A model generated the notes under the pieces. The model was not told the origin of the DNA and made no database searches. It saw only the letters and a list, made by a program, of their open reading frames with translations. From assembly GCF_019511445.1 (NCBI RefSeq), contig NZ_JAEUAN010000022.1, forward strand, positions 49,009-113,008: a DNA stretch of 64,000 bases. Reading direction: 5' to 3'. Numbering within the stretch: the first letter of the stretch is position 1; the number at the start of each line of letters is the position of its first letter. The translations under genes were made by a program, and so were the position numbers. Positions 1-8,372 of this stretch are shown here, piece after piece. This DNA comes from Aliirhizobium wenxiniae. Lineage in GTDB: Bacteria > Pseudomonadota > Alphaproteobacteria > Rhizobiales > Rhizobiaceae.

Positions 1-26
1 ACAACGGTACTGGCCGGTGACCTGTG

Positions 27-257
27 ATGTCCAGCAAGGTTCCTGCCTATCAAGCCAAGCGCGATTTCAAGAAAACCCGAGAACCATCCGGAGAGGTTGA
101 GATCAGGCCGTCCAACCGGCTCCGGTTTGTCATTCAGAAGCATGATGCGACACGGCTCCATTAAGATCGCCGCCTCGAAGTTGATGGCGTCTTAAAATCA
201 TGGGCCGTTACCCGCGGACCATCACTCAACCCCGACGACAAGCGGCTGGACGTCGAG
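27..257 (+). pseudogene. ligD 3'-phosphoesterase-domain fragment, interrupted
   Basis: From the ATG at 27 the frame encodes FVIQKHDATRLH, then a TAA at 162-164, then DRRLEVDGVLKSW and AVTRGPSLNPDDKRL. This is the start of the 3'-phosphoesterase domain found at the N-terminus of bacterial ATP-dependent DNA ligase D (non-homologous end joining). In the family the interrupted position is normally a Tyr (TRLHYDFRLE), so TAA is probably a TAT/TAC nonsense mutation. After about 78 codons the homology stops and the same frame runs into a TRAP permease gene. Both the nonsense codon and the truncation make it non-functional as a ligase. Confidence 0.8.
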
Positions 258-1607
258 GTGGCTGGGGGCGCGCTTTTTGCGCTCGAGCCGGTGTTCGCCT
301 ATTTCGGCAACTGGAATATCGTCATCTTCCTCGTCTTCGGCGTGGGCCTGTTATTGGCCATGGGCGTGCCGATCGCTTTCTGTTTCGGTCTCGGTGCGCT
401 GTCCTTCCTGACTTTTACCACTTCCATGCCGACCTTCGTCATCATCGGGCGCATGGATGAGGGCATGTCCAGCATCATCCTTCTTTCTGTTCCGATCTTT
501 GTCCTGCTTGGTTGCGTGCTGGATGCGACCGGCATGGGCAAAGCGATCGTTGAAGTGCTTGCCTCATTGCTCGGCCATGTGAAGGCGGGCATGTCCTATG
601 TCCTATGTCCTATGTCCTATGTCCTGCTCGGCTCAATGTTTCTCGTCTCGGGCATTTCCGGATCCAAGGTCTCCGATATGGCGACGGTCGCGCCGGCGCT
701 GTTTCCGGAGATGAAGCGGCGCGGCCACAAGCCGCCGGAAATGATCGCTCTGCTGGCAACCGGCGCCGCGATGGCGGAAACGGTTCCTCCCTCAATCGTG
801 TTGATCGTGCTCGGTTCGACAGCAGGTGTCTCGATTGCCGGCCTGTTCACCTCCGGCTTTGCGATCGCCATGGTTCTGCTGCTGGTGCTGGCCGTTCTCG
901 CCCGATGGAAGTCAAGGCATGAATCGATGGAAGGCGTCAGGCGAGCCTCAGTCAAAACGGTCTGGAAGGCGGTCGTCATAGCGGCGCCAGCACTGCTTTT
1001 GCCGTTCCTGATCCGTAGTGCTGTCGGCGGTGGCGTGGCAACGGCCACGGAAGTCTCAACCATTGCTGTGCTATATGCACTGATTATCGGCGCGACACTT
1101 TACGGTGGCATCAGTCTCAAGAAACTCTACGGCATGCTGGTCGAGACTGCGGCCTTGTCCGGTGCAATCCTGATCATCCTCGGTTGCGCCTCGGCGATGG
1201 CGTGGGCGCTCACCCAGATGGGCTTTGCCTTCAAGCTGACGCAGGCGGTTACGGGTCTTCCCGGCGGCTGGCTCACATTCATGGGCGTGACCGTTCTGAT
1301 CTTTATGGTGCTCGGCTGCGTGCTGGAAGGTCTTCCGGCAATCGTGCTGATGGCACCGATCATGTTCCCAATCGCGAAAACCCTTGGCATCAACGACGTA
1401 CACTACTCCATGGTTGTCGTCACTGCGATGAATATCGGTTTGATTGCCCCGCCGATCGGCATCGGCATCGGCTTCTATATCGCCTGCAAGATCGGGGGCG
1501 TTGCGCCGGATGAGGCGATGAAGGCAATCTGGCCTTATATCGGCGCGCTGCTCATTGGCCTCTTCCTGATCGCAGTGTTCCCGATCCTGTCTGCCGCGTT
1601 CCTTTAG
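258..1607 (+). CDS. TRAP transporter large permease (DctM-like), 5'-truncated
   Basis: A hydrophobic multi-span protein of the DctM family, the large membrane subunit of tripartite ATP-independent periplasmic transporters that use ion gradients to import organic acids and related solutes. Family-typical segments include MFLVSGISGSKVSDMATVAP, AETVPPSIVLIVLGS and a C-terminal NIGLIAPPIGIGIGFY. The reading frame is open from the ligD fragment, and the GTG at 258 is only the first possible start. DctM homology begins near 285, so the native 5' end, and a DctQ part if it was a fused QM protein, is missing. No small permease or binding-protein gene is adjacent, so function is doubtful. A 7-residue insertion (MSYVLCP) comes from the tandem repeat at 591-625. 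Confidence 0.8.
   Translation: MAGGALFALEPVFAYFGNWNIVIFLVFGVGLLLAMGVPIAFCFGLGALSFLTFTTSMPTFVIIGRMDEGMSSIILLSVPIFVLLGCVLDATGMGKAIVEVLASLLGHVKAGMSYVLCPMSYVLLGSMFLVSGISGSKVSDMATVAPALFPEMKRRGHKPPEMIALLATGAAMAETVPPSIVLIVLGSTAGVSIAGLFTSGFAIAMVLLLVLAVLARWKSRHESMEGVRRASVKTVWKAVVIAAPALLLPFLIRSAVGGGVATATEVSTIAVLYALIIGATLYGGISLKKLYGMLVETAALSGAILIILGCASAMAWALTQMGFAFKLTQAVTGLPGGWLTFMGVTVLIFMVLGCVLEGLPAIVLMAPIMFPIAKTLGINDVHYSMVVVTAMNIGLIAPPIGIGIGFYIACKIGGVAPDEAMKAIWPYIGALLIGLFLIAVFPILSAAFL
591..625. repeat. (ATGTCCT)x5 tandem repeat inside the permease gene
   Basis: Five perfect copies of the 7-mer ATGTCCT. The family sequence at this place is satisfied by two copies (MSYVLLGSM), so three extra copies (21 bp) appear to have been added, which restores the frame. 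A gain or loss of one or two units would shift the frame. Confidence 0.9.
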
Positions 1608-2507
1608 CTCAGCAGGTTCATACGGCAGGGTTGACTTGCCTCGTGTGTCTATCGGTAAGGTGATCTCGCTCTGAACCATGCCACGGAAATGGGCAGGTTG
1701 AGTGTTACGGCAACTAGTATATTCAATTTCGGCGGAACAGCCGCACACCCCTTTTTCTAGGGAGTGCTGAAACGCCGCGAATTCACGGATATTTACGGAG
1801 TACTCCCACGCGTCTCGCTCGGACGCGCAGGAGCCACTCTAGTTAGCGAGTTGATCATGTTGGGTTTTGACTTCTAATCATTATTATTCTGGCGGTTTCG
1901 CTCGATGATGGGGTGAAGGGCTGAAACCAACCGATTTTCGAACATCTTGCAGTTGACGCTTGCGCTAAGGGGGCGTTTCAGGTTGTTCGATAGCGCGGCG
2001 CGAGGCTTTTCGACGGGCTTATCGAAAAAGACGTCAGGATTATCCGCCAGCGCTTTAGATGTATGCTCGATCAGATGGTCCTTTTAGGATCTGTCAGGTG
2101 ATAGCGACCGAGCAATGTTCTCAATATTCGCACATGGTTTTGAGAGAGATCGCATTTCTTGCCCTTGAAATCGACCGGAACCGCGGTTGCTGGGAGCCAG
2201 ATGTCTCCCGATGCGTCCTTAAGAAAGGCGATGTGAAGACGGCGACCGCCTCAAAAAGGCGGCTTCGTGCTGGTCCGCATGAAGAAAGGATCGCGATGGC
2301 GGCAAACTTACCAACTGGCTTATAGATCAAGCATCGCGACAATCATGCCGTCAGCAGGAATAGTGCAGCGATCCTCAACAGCTTCACGCTGGCTTTTCGG
2401 GCATTCCGGCCCCCTTCACTCGACGAGGCGAATCTAAGGCTGCCAGGACAGAGTTTTGTAACCGCTAGGCTTCGACAGCTAGGGTGCGCAGCTGAGCATG
2501 TCTCACC
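1608..2507. other. Gene-poor stretch with one possible ORF remnant
   Basis: No complete gene was recognised in these 900 bases. On the minus strand, 1874-2083 is an open stretch of 69 codons, bounded upstream by TAA, with normal-looking composition (DHLIEHTSKALADNPDVFF, ending IIERNRQNNND). It could be the end of a lost gene, but no family was recognised. Other open frames here look like chance. Confidence 0.3.
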
Positions 2508-2621
2508 CTAGTTGACCTTGATACCTTCCGACTGGGCATCCTTCAGTCGCTCCAGCGGTCGACTGGCAATATCTATGGCCTCGTGTAGTTCTGCCAGGTA
2601 TTTTGAAATGTCGCGGAGGGC
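2508..2621 (-). pseudogene. C-terminal remnant of a small protein
   Basis: A minus-strand stretch ending at TAG 2508-2510 reads ALRDISKYLAELHEAIDIAS and then RPLERLKDAQSEGIKVN, an amphipathic helical sequence that looks like real coding DNA. An in-frame TGA lies immediately upstream and there is no start codon, so it is probably the tail of a decayed gene. Family not recognised. Confidence 0.3.
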
Positions 2622-2646
2622 TCAAACGCCGCTTACGTTCTGCCTC

Positions 2647-3111
2647 TCATACTGCACCCGCCGCGACCGCATCGACGATCGCCAGTTGCAGTCGCCCGTT
2701 TTCTTCACCGTCCCAGTATTCGATTGCTTGAGCCGAGACCTTGATCAGGACGATGCCGGGGGTGTCGGTCCCCTCTGGGAACCACCGGTCAAGATCCTTT
2801 GTCCAATGCTCTTGAAATTGGGCTTTGTCACGGATCAGCTCCGCTTGTCCATTTACGGCAATGAAAATGCCCGGCTTGCCAAGCATGCTCGGTGGAGCGG
2901 TGAAGCTCAGCGTGACCCCGGTGTCACGGTTGATATCTGCGACCTTCTTTGTGTCGACGTACGAGAAGAACCATGAGTCGCCGTCATATTCCACGTCCCC
3001 ATTGTTGCTCATCGGTCTGCTGACAATGCTTTCGGGACCATTTGTGTTGAACATGCAAAAGTCGATTTTGCTCAGCTTTTTCGAAAGCTCTTCCATCGTC
3101 ATCGAAGCCAT
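2647..3111 (-). CDS. General stress protein 26-like, FMN-binding split-barrel protein
   Basis: 154 residues, the usual length for the pyridoxamine 5'-phosphate oxidase-like general stress protein family (COG3871). Residues 1-20 form the helical lead (MTMEELSKKLSKIDFCMFNT). The split barrel follows, with VSRPMSNNGDVEYDGDSWFF and the strand VTLSFTAPPSMLGKPGIFIA. Relatives bind FMN or FAD and are induced by stress; the substrate is unknown. The start is supported by AGGAGG seven bases upstream. An EcfG-type promoter candidate lies at 3140-3164. It is transcribed divergently from the DUF2934/DUF2945 pair. Confidence 0.85.
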   Translation of the reverse strand: MASMTMEELSKKLSKIDFCMFNTNGPESIVSRPMSNNGDVEYDGDSWFFSYVDTKKVADINRDTGVTLSFTAPPSMLGKPGIFIAVNGQAELIRDKAQFQEHWTKDLDRWFPEGTDTPGIVLIKVSAQAIEYWDGEENGRLQLAIVDAVAAGAV

Positions 3112-3139
3112 TGGATCCTCCTAGAACTGGTCTGGCCCA

Positions 3140-3164
3140 AACCTTCTGGAAGCGCGTTCGTTCC
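3140..3164 (-). promoter_or_regulatory. Candidate EcfG-type promoter for the FMN stress protein
   Basis: Read on the minus strand: GGAAC, 16 bases, GGTTTG. The -35 box matches the alphaproteobacterial general-stress consensus exactly. The -10 box differs from CGTT by one base. It sits 30-50 bases upstream of the start codon at 3111. Confidence 0.5.
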
Positions 3165-3372
3165 TCGTCGCCGATGAGGGTCCGTGGCCGAAAGGGCCGC
3201 GGGCGTCCTTACCCGTCCGTCACGGTGTAAAACTTGGCCTCGGCCACGGCTAAAAACCGCCTCCATCGGGCGGATAAGACGGCGGCCAGGCGGTATGCTT
3301 GATTTCCTCCCTGCTCTTCGGAAACAACAGCGGCGCACGGAAGTTATCTCTCCGCAACAAAGGGAGACCGTC

Positions 3373-3615
3373 ATGAATGAAAAGGAACAGCAGCAACGAG
3401 AGCGGGCCTACAAAATCTGGGAGGACGAAGGTCGCCCAGAGGGAGCGCACGAGGACCATTGGAGACGTGCGCAGAAACAGCACGAGCTGGCAGAGCAGGC
3501 ATCCGATGACGTGACAAAGGTCAACCAGGAAGCCGATGAAGAGTTCGCGAAGCAAGACCCGAAACCCGTTGAGGCGCCGAACATCAGGCCGCCATCTACA
3601 GTCAGCCCGGACTAA
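3373..3615 (+). CDS. DUF2934 domain protein
   Basis: 80 residues. Residues 7-30 carry the DUF2934 signature (RAYKIWEDEGRPEG followed by HEDHWRRA), a short helical domain common in small rhizobial stress proteins and of unknown biochemical role. The remainder is charged and Pro-rich, probably disordered. The start at 3373 is preceded by AAGGGAGA; an upstream extension of the frame has unlike composition and is not used. It lies 10 bases before the DUF2945 gene and is probably cotranscribed with it. A second DUF2934 gene is at 42741-42878. Confidence 0.85.
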   Translation: MNEKEQQQRERAYKIWEDEGRPEGAHEDHWRRAQKQHELAEQASDDVTKVNQEADEEFAKQDPKPVEAPNIRPPSTVSPD

Positions 3616-3625
3616 GGAGAGCTCA

Positions 3626-3835
3626 ATGAACGACAATCTGAAAAAGGGCGATAAGGTCTCGTGGGAGACAAGCCAGGGAACGACGACGGGCAAGGTCATC
3701 AGAAAGCAAACCTCGGACACGCATATCAAGGGCCACAAGGTCAAGGCATCCGAGGAAGATCCACAAATGATCGTCGAAAGCGAGAAATCCGGAAAGCGAG
3801 CGGCTCATAAACCTGGATCGCTAAAGAAGGCTTAG
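3626..3835 (+). CDS. DUF2945 (HVA1/TUDOR-like) small protein
   Basis: 69 residues that match the DUF2945 family almost end to end: KKGDKVSWETSQGTTTGKVI, then THIKGHKVKASEEDPQMIVE and a basic Lys-rich tail. The fold is a small SH3/TUDOR-like barrel. Bacterial members are widespread, uncharacterised and often stress-linked. The start is supported by AAGGAG seven bases upstream. It follows the DUF2934 gene closely, so the two form an operon. Confidence 0.85.
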   Translation: MNDNLKKGDKVSWETSQGTTTGKVIRKQTSDTHIKGHKVKASEEDPQMIVESEKSGKRAAHKPGSLKKA

Positions 3836-3871
3836 GCGGTTAAGGGAATGCCTCGGAGGCGGAGCGTGACT

Positions 3872-4099
3872 TCAGACCTGCGGAAGTTCCTTCAAAATAA
3901 GCAGCCTCCCGCCCGGAACGACGGTTAAGATCTTGTCCTGCTCAAGAGCGTTGAGGACGGCGGTCACCTCGTCTTGAGAGAAGCCGGCCGCTTCCAAGGG
4001 TGAATGGACGTCGAGAAGGTTAATCGACATGTCCGGAGTTGCCTTGAGGACGCGTAGTCGCGCGACAAGTGCGTTTTCCGTTTCTGCAAATCTATCCAT
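3872..4099 (-). CDS. Small protein of unknown function, winged-helix-like
   Basis: 75 residues, unrecognised. The pattern of helices (ENALVARLRVLKAT, FSQDEVTAVLNALEQ) followed by a short hairpin (DKILTVVPGGRLLIL) resembles a winged-helix domain, but no functional assignment is possible. It lies downstream of the metallophosphoesterase gene on the same strand with a gap of 110 bases. Composition is normal for a real gene. Confidence 0.6.
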   Translation of the reverse strand: MDRFAETENALVARLRVLKATPDMSINLLDVHSPLEAAGFSQDEVTAVLNALEQDKILTVVPGGRLLILKELPQV

Positions 4100-4209
4100 T
4101 CATCTTCCAATGTCTCGCAGTTTATCTCGCATACGCCGCTTCATGACATGGGAGGTCGCGACTTGCCAGCAGCTGTCAATTTGCCGGCCGGCTTGGTTCA
4201 CTCGCGACG

Positions 4210-4707
4210 CTATGATTTGCGCCGCGATAACAGCACCTGCGCCAGTGATACCGGGCGCGGCCCCTGCGCATCGACGCCAACGTCGAATTGCCTTGGAATT
4301 GGTTTCAATCTTCCGTGCGAGTGGCCGTGAAGATTTATCGATCCTTTTCCCATCTGATTCCATGTCCGGAAGGCGTAGTGACACAGGATGAGATGATGTC
4401 CGGCTTCACGGAGTTCTGCATAATGCTGGACGCTTGCCCAGCCATTTGAGCCGGTCGTCTCCTCCGGATCGTTATTGCCAATGATAAGATGTTTGCGCCC
4501 GTTCAGTTTGGCGAGGAGCTCGGCGCAGGGTCCAGCCCTGACTGACATGAAATCTCCAAGATGCCAAACGTCGTCATCCCCTCCCACAACATCGTTCCAG
4601 TTGGAGATGAGTGCTGTGTCGTGCTCGGCCATGTCGGAGAACGGGCGTCGGTCGATGCGCAGGACGCGCGTATCGCCGAAATGCGTGTCGCCCGTGAAGT
4701 AGATCAT
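4210..4707 (-). CDS. Calcineurin-like metallophosphoesterase
   Basis: 165 residues. Motifs of the dinuclear metallophosphoesterase fold appear in order: DTHFGD (residues 7-12, first metal-binding block), GDDDVWHLGDF (second block with bridging Asp), IIGNND (Asn/Asp block), LCHYAF and NLHGHSHG (His blocks). Short members of this group act on phosphodiester or phosphomonoester bonds; the substrate here cannot be named. The gene lies 6 bases downstream of the DUF2177 gene and is probably cotranscribed with it. Confidence 0.9.
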   Translation of the reverse strand: MIYFTGDTHFGDTRVLRIDRRPFSDMAEHDTALISNWNDVVGGDDDVWHLGDFMSVRAGPCAELLAKLNGRKHLIIGNNDPEETTGSNGWASVQHYAELREAGHHLILCHYAFRTWNQMGKGSINLHGHSHGRLKPIPRQFDVGVDAQGPRPVSLAQVLLSRRKS

Positions 4708-4713
4708 GACGGT

Positions 4714-5115
4714 CTACCCGAAGGATCGAGCCGCTGCATACCCGCAGGCGCTTGCAGCAGCCGTCAACACCGTACCCCATAAAAGGTCGACGAGGGTCAG
4801 AGCGATCGGCCACCCTTTAAGCGTCGAGAGGTTCGTCATGTCATAGGTGCCGTAGGCGGCCAGACCTAGGACGGCGCCGTAGCCGACAGCGGTCCAGACC
4901 GAGCCGGAATCCAAAGCGGGTCGGACAGCAAGTACGACAATCGCCGCGGCAAAGAAGAGATAGAACACTGTTGCGACCGCGAAATTTGGAGATGGAAGCA
5001 TCATGTCGCCGAGTTGGTTTCGGTAGAAGTTTTTGGCGATAAGCCCGAGCCAGATGGCATCGACCAGCAAGAATGAGATGAGCGTGCCGGCGTAGGCGAT
5101 GCCGAATATCTTCAT
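4714..5115 (-). CDS. DUF2177 family membrane protein
   Basis: 133 residues with four predicted membrane spans, starting MKIFGIAYAGTLISF and LLVDAIWLGLIAKNFY. The family signature continues with GMAAYGTYD-like (here GLAAYGTYDMTNLSTLKGWP) and ends in a small-residue span. Function is unknown. I chose the ATG at 5115 because GAGGA lies ten bases upstream and the family starts there; a longer frame to 5238 exists. A decayed second copy lies at 46641-46795. Confidence 0.85.
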   Translation of the reverse strand: MKIFGIAYAGTLISFLLVDAIWLGLIAKNFYRNQLGDMMLPSPNFAVATVFYLFFAAAIVVLAVRPALDSGSVWTAVGYGAVLGLAAYGTYDMTNLSTLKGWPIALTLVDLLWGTVLTAAASACGYAAARSFG

Positions 5116-5307
5116 GGAGCGGGCGTCCTCAGCTGGAACTCTGTAGATCAGGAACATCGTAGTGTTGCAACGTGTTGCAATAGAGAGCAGATCAACCTCG
5201 AGAGGTGCCTCGATGAGACACCCCCTAGCTTGAAACACTTTAGATGCTCGACGTAGTCTGGGCTACGGTAAGGCATTGAGCTATATGGCCCGATGCTCTT
5301 TTGCCGA

Positions 5308-5565
5308 CTAATGTCGGCGGAGATCGAACTGCTTGCGGGCCTCGTTGGCCGCCGCCTCGAAGGCGATACGCGCCTCATCGACAGTTCTGTGACCCGCAAT
5401 TGCGCCGCGGCAAGCACTGCGGGCGCGGACGAAATCAAGCCCTTGCTGAGCCGGCCAGTTCTCCGTCATGTGCGCGAGTGCCTCGAAAGGACCGCTTACC
5501 TTCAGCGAGCCCGACGGGGAGGTGAGCTCGACAGGTTCATTCCATCGTGCGTTTGGACCAGACAT
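5308..5565 (-). CDS. DUF982 domain protein
   Basis: 85 residues. It matches DUF982, a rhizobial family of roughly 80 residues: EPVELTSPSGSLKVSGPFEA, then MTENWPAQQG, CRGAIAG and EARIAFEAAANEA. The role is unknown. This is one of three DUF982 genes in the window (also 11873-12136 and 48077-48316). A perfect EcfG-type promoter lies upstream at 5597-5621, which supports stress induction. Confidence 0.9.
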   Translation of the reverse strand: MSGPNARWNEPVELTSPSGSLKVSGPFEALAHMTENWPAQQGLDFVRARSACRGAIAGHRTVDEARIAFEAAANEARKQFDLRRH

Positions 5566-5596
5566 GTGTTGAACTCCCTATAGATTCGCCGCAAGA

Positions 5597-5621
5597 AACG
5601 TCGCTCTACCGGGTAAGTTCC
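5597..5621 (-). promoter_or_regulatory. EcfG-type promoter of the DUF982 gene
   Basis: Minus strand: GGAAC, 16 bases, CGTTTC. This is an exact match to the general-stress consensus GGAAC-N16/17-CGTT and is placed about 30 bases before the start at 5565. Confidence 0.75.
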
Positions 5622-5837
5622 CGTCTAAGCGCGAATATTAGGCAAATGATATGAAAGAGAGCAATTAGGCCATGATTACTTGATGCTCAGCGGCCGCTTG
5701 AACAAGCCCAAGCTGTCTGAGCAGCGCGGAAGACTGTCGCCTGATCTTATGCACCAGGGCCGTCAAAAAAATTAAAGCGATACTGCCGCCTTGCCAAGCG
5801 GTGAGGGAGACGGCCATCCGCCGCCTCCGCTTTAGCC

Positions 5838-6731
5838 TCAGGCGATCCCGGCTCCACCGGTCACGCCGTAGACTTCGCCAGTGATGTAGCTAGCTTCTTG
5901 GCTGGCAAGCAGAACATAGATCGGAGCGATCTCGACAGGCTGGCCCGGCCGTCCGAACTTGCTCTGTTCGCCGAACTTCGTAACCTTCTCTTGTGGCTGG
6001 CCACCGGAAGACTGAAGCACAGTCCAGAACGGGCCGGGGGCGACGACGTTCGCACGGATGCCCTTTTTGATCAGTTGCGCCGCGAGCGCCTTCGTATAAG
6101 CGACGATTCCGGCCTTCGTTGTCGCGTAATCGAGAAGGATGGCCGATGGATCGTAGCCCTGCACGGAGGCCGTGGTGATCACGGAGGCGCCTGCAGGCAG
6201 ATGGTCAACCGCCGCTTGCGTGATCCAGTGCATCGCATAAAGGTTCGTCTTAAGGGTCTTGTCAAAATCTTCGGAGGTGACCTTGGAGATGTCTTCACGG
6301 AACTGCTGACGTCCGGCGTTGATGACGAGGATATCCAGGCCACCCAGCGCGGATACGGCTTCTTCGACCAGTTTCCTGCACCAGTTCTCATCCGTGATAT
6401 CGCCTGGCAATGCCACCGCCTTTCGCCCCTCGGCCTCGATGAGATCGATGACCTCGCGAGCGTCACCCTCCTCGCTCTTAAGATAGGAGATGGCGACGTC
6501 GGCACCTTCGCGGGCATACGCGATCGCCGCTGCTCGGCCGATCCCGCTGTCGCCGCCTGTGATCAGCGCCTTCCTGCCGACGAGCTTGCGGGAGCCTTTG
6601 TAACTCGTCTCGCCATGGTCCGCCCTTGGATCCATCTCGCCTGCAATGCCGGGGACCGGCTGCGGCTGTTCTGGGAAGGGGGGCTTTGGGTACTGGTTGC
6701 GGGGATCCTGCATGGTTAGGCGATCGGTCAT
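5838..6731 (-). CDS. SDR oxidoreductase, YghA/YdaD-like
   Basis: 297 residues. A 45-residue N-terminal arm (QYPKPPFPEQPQPVPGIAGE) is typical of the YghA/YdaD group of short-chain dehydrogenases. The nucleotide-binding TGGDSGIGRA is at about residues 58-67, the NAG motif is INAGRQ, the catalytic Ser is in TTASVQ and the catalytic pair is YATTK. Such enzymes are NAD(P)-dependent alcohol/aldehyde reductases, usually stress-induced. The start is supported by GGAGGAG. A perfect EcfG-type promoter lies at 6794-6818. A 285-residue paralogue is encoded at 34869-35726. The rest of the 357-base gap to the next gene shows nothing recognisable. Confidence 0.9.
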   Translation of the reverse strand: MTDRLTMQDPRNQYPKPPFPEQPQPVPGIAGEMDPRADHGETSYKGSRKLVGRKALITGGDSGIGRAAAIAYAREGADVAISYLKSEEGDAREVIDLIEAEGRKAVALPGDITDENWCRKLVEEAVSALGGLDILVINAGRQQFREDISKVTSEDFDKTLKTNLYAMHWITQAAVDHLPAGASVITTASVQGYDPSAILLDYATTKAGIVAYTKALAAQLIKKGIRANVVAPGPFWTVLQSSGGQPQEKVTKFGEQSKFGRPGQPVEIAPIYVLLASQEASYITGEVYGVTGGAGIA

Positions 6732-6793
6732 TTGGACTCCTCCTGCTGCCGTTTCCCATTCGCCGTGCGCGGTGGAAACGGTTCAGGTTGATC

Positions 6794-6818
6794 AACGAGC
6801 GACTGGGATGCTCGTTCC
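6794..6818 (-). promoter_or_regulatory. EcfG-type promoter of the SDR gene
   Basis: Minus strand: GGAAC, 16 bases, CGTTGA. Exact match to the alphaproteobacterial general-stress promoter, about 60 bases before the start at 6731. Confidence 0.75.
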
Positions 6819-7088
6819 ACTTCTCCGGCCTTGCGTGGTCCATCCGCACCTAGGCCTCGAGGGATGCGTCGCCGCGACACATGTCTCTGACCGCCACGAC
6901 CGCCACCTAGGTCCAGCCTTCGGCGGATTTGAACTAGAAACCTTTCGTTTCCGCCGCGTCCGTGCTGAGCGCACTATTATCTGTTACGGGCTTTTGATCG
7001 TTTGAGCCGGACATATTCTCGTTCCCTTTACGTTCTAATGATCGCGCTCGAAGCGTAATGCTTATCTGCTGGGCAATGGGAACGACAT

Positions 7089-7739
7089 ATGATCGATCAG
7101 TCGACGATAAAATTTCTATCGGAAGCTTCCAGCGACCATGATGCGGAGTGGCTGACCGACAACAAAGCCCAAATCGATCGCGCTCGCTTCGATCTCATGG
7201 AGTTCACATCCCGACTGATCGCAAGCGCTGGATCGATAGATCCTCGTATCGTCGAAGCTAACCCCGACCCGCGAAAATGTTTGGCAAGAGCGCCGATTTC
7301 GAAGGGTGTGGGGTTGCTCGCTGTGCGCGTGTCTTTGTCGAAAAATGCTGCCGCGACATATTTCATGCAGATTTCGCCCTCGCGTTCTTATAGCGGAGGG
7401 GGAGCATTGCTTCCGCCCCCACGTCTTGCTCGAATTTTACGGCAGACGATCGCGAGCCATACCGGTAAATGGAGAGGTATCGTTGAGGGTCCGCTGTTTC
7501 AGAAATACTTCCCGAATGGTCTGACGGGCGGGCATGACGACGGTAGCAAGGGTTACGTGAAAAATCATGATGCGCTTGATTTCTTCAACCTCAGAAACTT
7601 TGGCGCATGTCGCGGTATCTCAGACGAGATGTTGATGTCTCCCAGTCTGTTGGAGGAAACGATAAAATCCTTTGCAGCTGCCCGCGCCTTGGTTGACTAT
7701 ATTAATCGTGCCACGACTCGGCTTCCGGAAGCTGGCTAA
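7089..7739 (+). CDS. DUF2461 (TIGR02453)-like protein, divergent
   Basis: 216 residues with the order of elements seen in DUF2461: an N-terminal DHDAEWLTDNKAQIDRARFD (family: NN..W...N...Y), NPDPRKC, then YFMQISPSRSYSGGGALLPP and a C-terminal helical part. The family motif between DPRK and YFMQIS (normally a conserved FR..RD.RFS.DK.PYK run) is replaced by an unrelated sequence (ARAPISKGVGLLAVRVS). This may reflect two compensating frameshifts or divergence. The role of the family is unknown. It is divergent from the SDR gene. Confidence 0.6.
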   Translation: MIDQSTIKFLSEASSDHDAEWLTDNKAQIDRARFDLMEFTSRLIASAGSIDPRIVEANPDPRKCLARAPISKGVGLLAVRVSLSKNAAATYFMQISPSRSYSGGGALLPPPRLARILRQTIASHTGKWRGIVEGPLFQKYFPNGLTGGHDDGSKGYVKNHDALDFFNLRNFGACRGISDEMLMSPSLLEETIKSFAAARALVDYINRATTRLPEAG

Positions 7740-7813
7740 CCAGTGGCGTTAACAGGCATGCTCATCCATCTGAAGCGATTCGTTCATTAGCTATCTGTTG
7801 TCGGCATCAACCA

Positions 7814-8071
7814 TCAATCCATCTGATTGCAAGCGCTTATTTGGTAAGGACCCGCTCGCTCGATCATGACGACAGACTTCCATGTGACGATTATTTCGCC
7901 GCTTGCCAGCAATTCATCGACCGCTTCGTGGACGACTGGCATGAAATCACGCCATTGGAGCGGGATGTTCTGATCCTTTGCAAGGCTGCGCGCTATTTCG
8001 CTCGGGCATGTTGTGCCGCCAGGGCGACTTGCAACAAAAGCTAGGATAGTCGATTGAGTTTGCTTGATCAT
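7814..8071 (-). CDS. DUF3253 family protein
   Basis: 85 residues: a helical start, then GGTTCPSEIARSLAKDQ, WRDFMPVVHEAVDELLASGE and a C-terminal GPYQIS. This matches DUF3253, a small winged-helix-like family of unknown function found next to stress and photolyase-related genes. I chose the internal ATG at 8071, since the nine preceding codons are not part of the family. It lies downstream of csbD-like 8141-8332 on the same strand, separated by a terminator. Confidence 0.8.
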   Translation of the reverse strand: MIKQTQSTILAFVASRPGGTTCPSEIARSLAKDQNIPLQWRDFMPVVHEAVDELLASGEIIVTWKSVVMIERAGPYQISACNQMD

Positions 8072-8096
8072 TGGCGGCGCCAAAGCTCCAGGACAC

Positions 8097-8136
8097 AAAA
8101 AGCGCGCAGAACAGCGGGCTGTTTTGTTTGCGCGCC
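8097..8136 (-). terminator. Rho-independent terminator after the CsbD gene
   Basis: Minus strand: a GCGCGCA arm (8129-8135), an internal AACAGC/GCTGTT pair, the second arm TGCGCGC (8102-8108) and a T-run (8097-8101). Confidence 0.65.
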
Positions 8137-8140
8137 TTGC

Positions 8141-8332
8141 TCAGGCGCGGTCTGTAAGGTCCTTGGCGGCGTCGTGAGCCTTGCCTTTGAACTGCTGTGC
8201 ATCGCCCTTGGCTTCCTGCGCAGCTCCCTTGGCCTTCATTTCGTGATTGTCGGTCGCATCACCGGCGGCCTGACGTGCCTTGCCGGCGAGTTCGTTGGTC
8301 TTGCCTGCTACCTTGTCGGACATGCTGCCCAT
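8141..8332 (-). CDS. CsbD family stress protein
   Basis: 63 residues, hydrophilic and Ala/Lys/Gly-rich, with the CsbD repeat pattern KVAGKTNELAGKARQAAGDA and AKGDAQQFKGKAHDAAKDLT. CsbD proteins are small, largely unfolded, abundant general stress proteins of unknown mechanism. The start at 8332 is fixed by AAGGAG six bases upstream. An EcfG-like promoter candidate (GGAAC, 17 bases, AGTT) lies at 8373-8398. Confidence 0.9.
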   Translation of the reverse strand: MGSMSDKVAGKTNELAGKARQAAGDATDNHEMKAKGAAQEAKGDAQQFKGKAHDAAKDLTDRA

Positions 8333-8372
8333 GAAGTACTCCTTTTCGGGAACAGTTATGGTTCAAGGGTCA

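Noticed and set aside
5898..6719. Long plus-strand open frame (273 codons)
   Set aside because: It is the exact antisense of the SDR gene; composition follows from that gene's codon bias.
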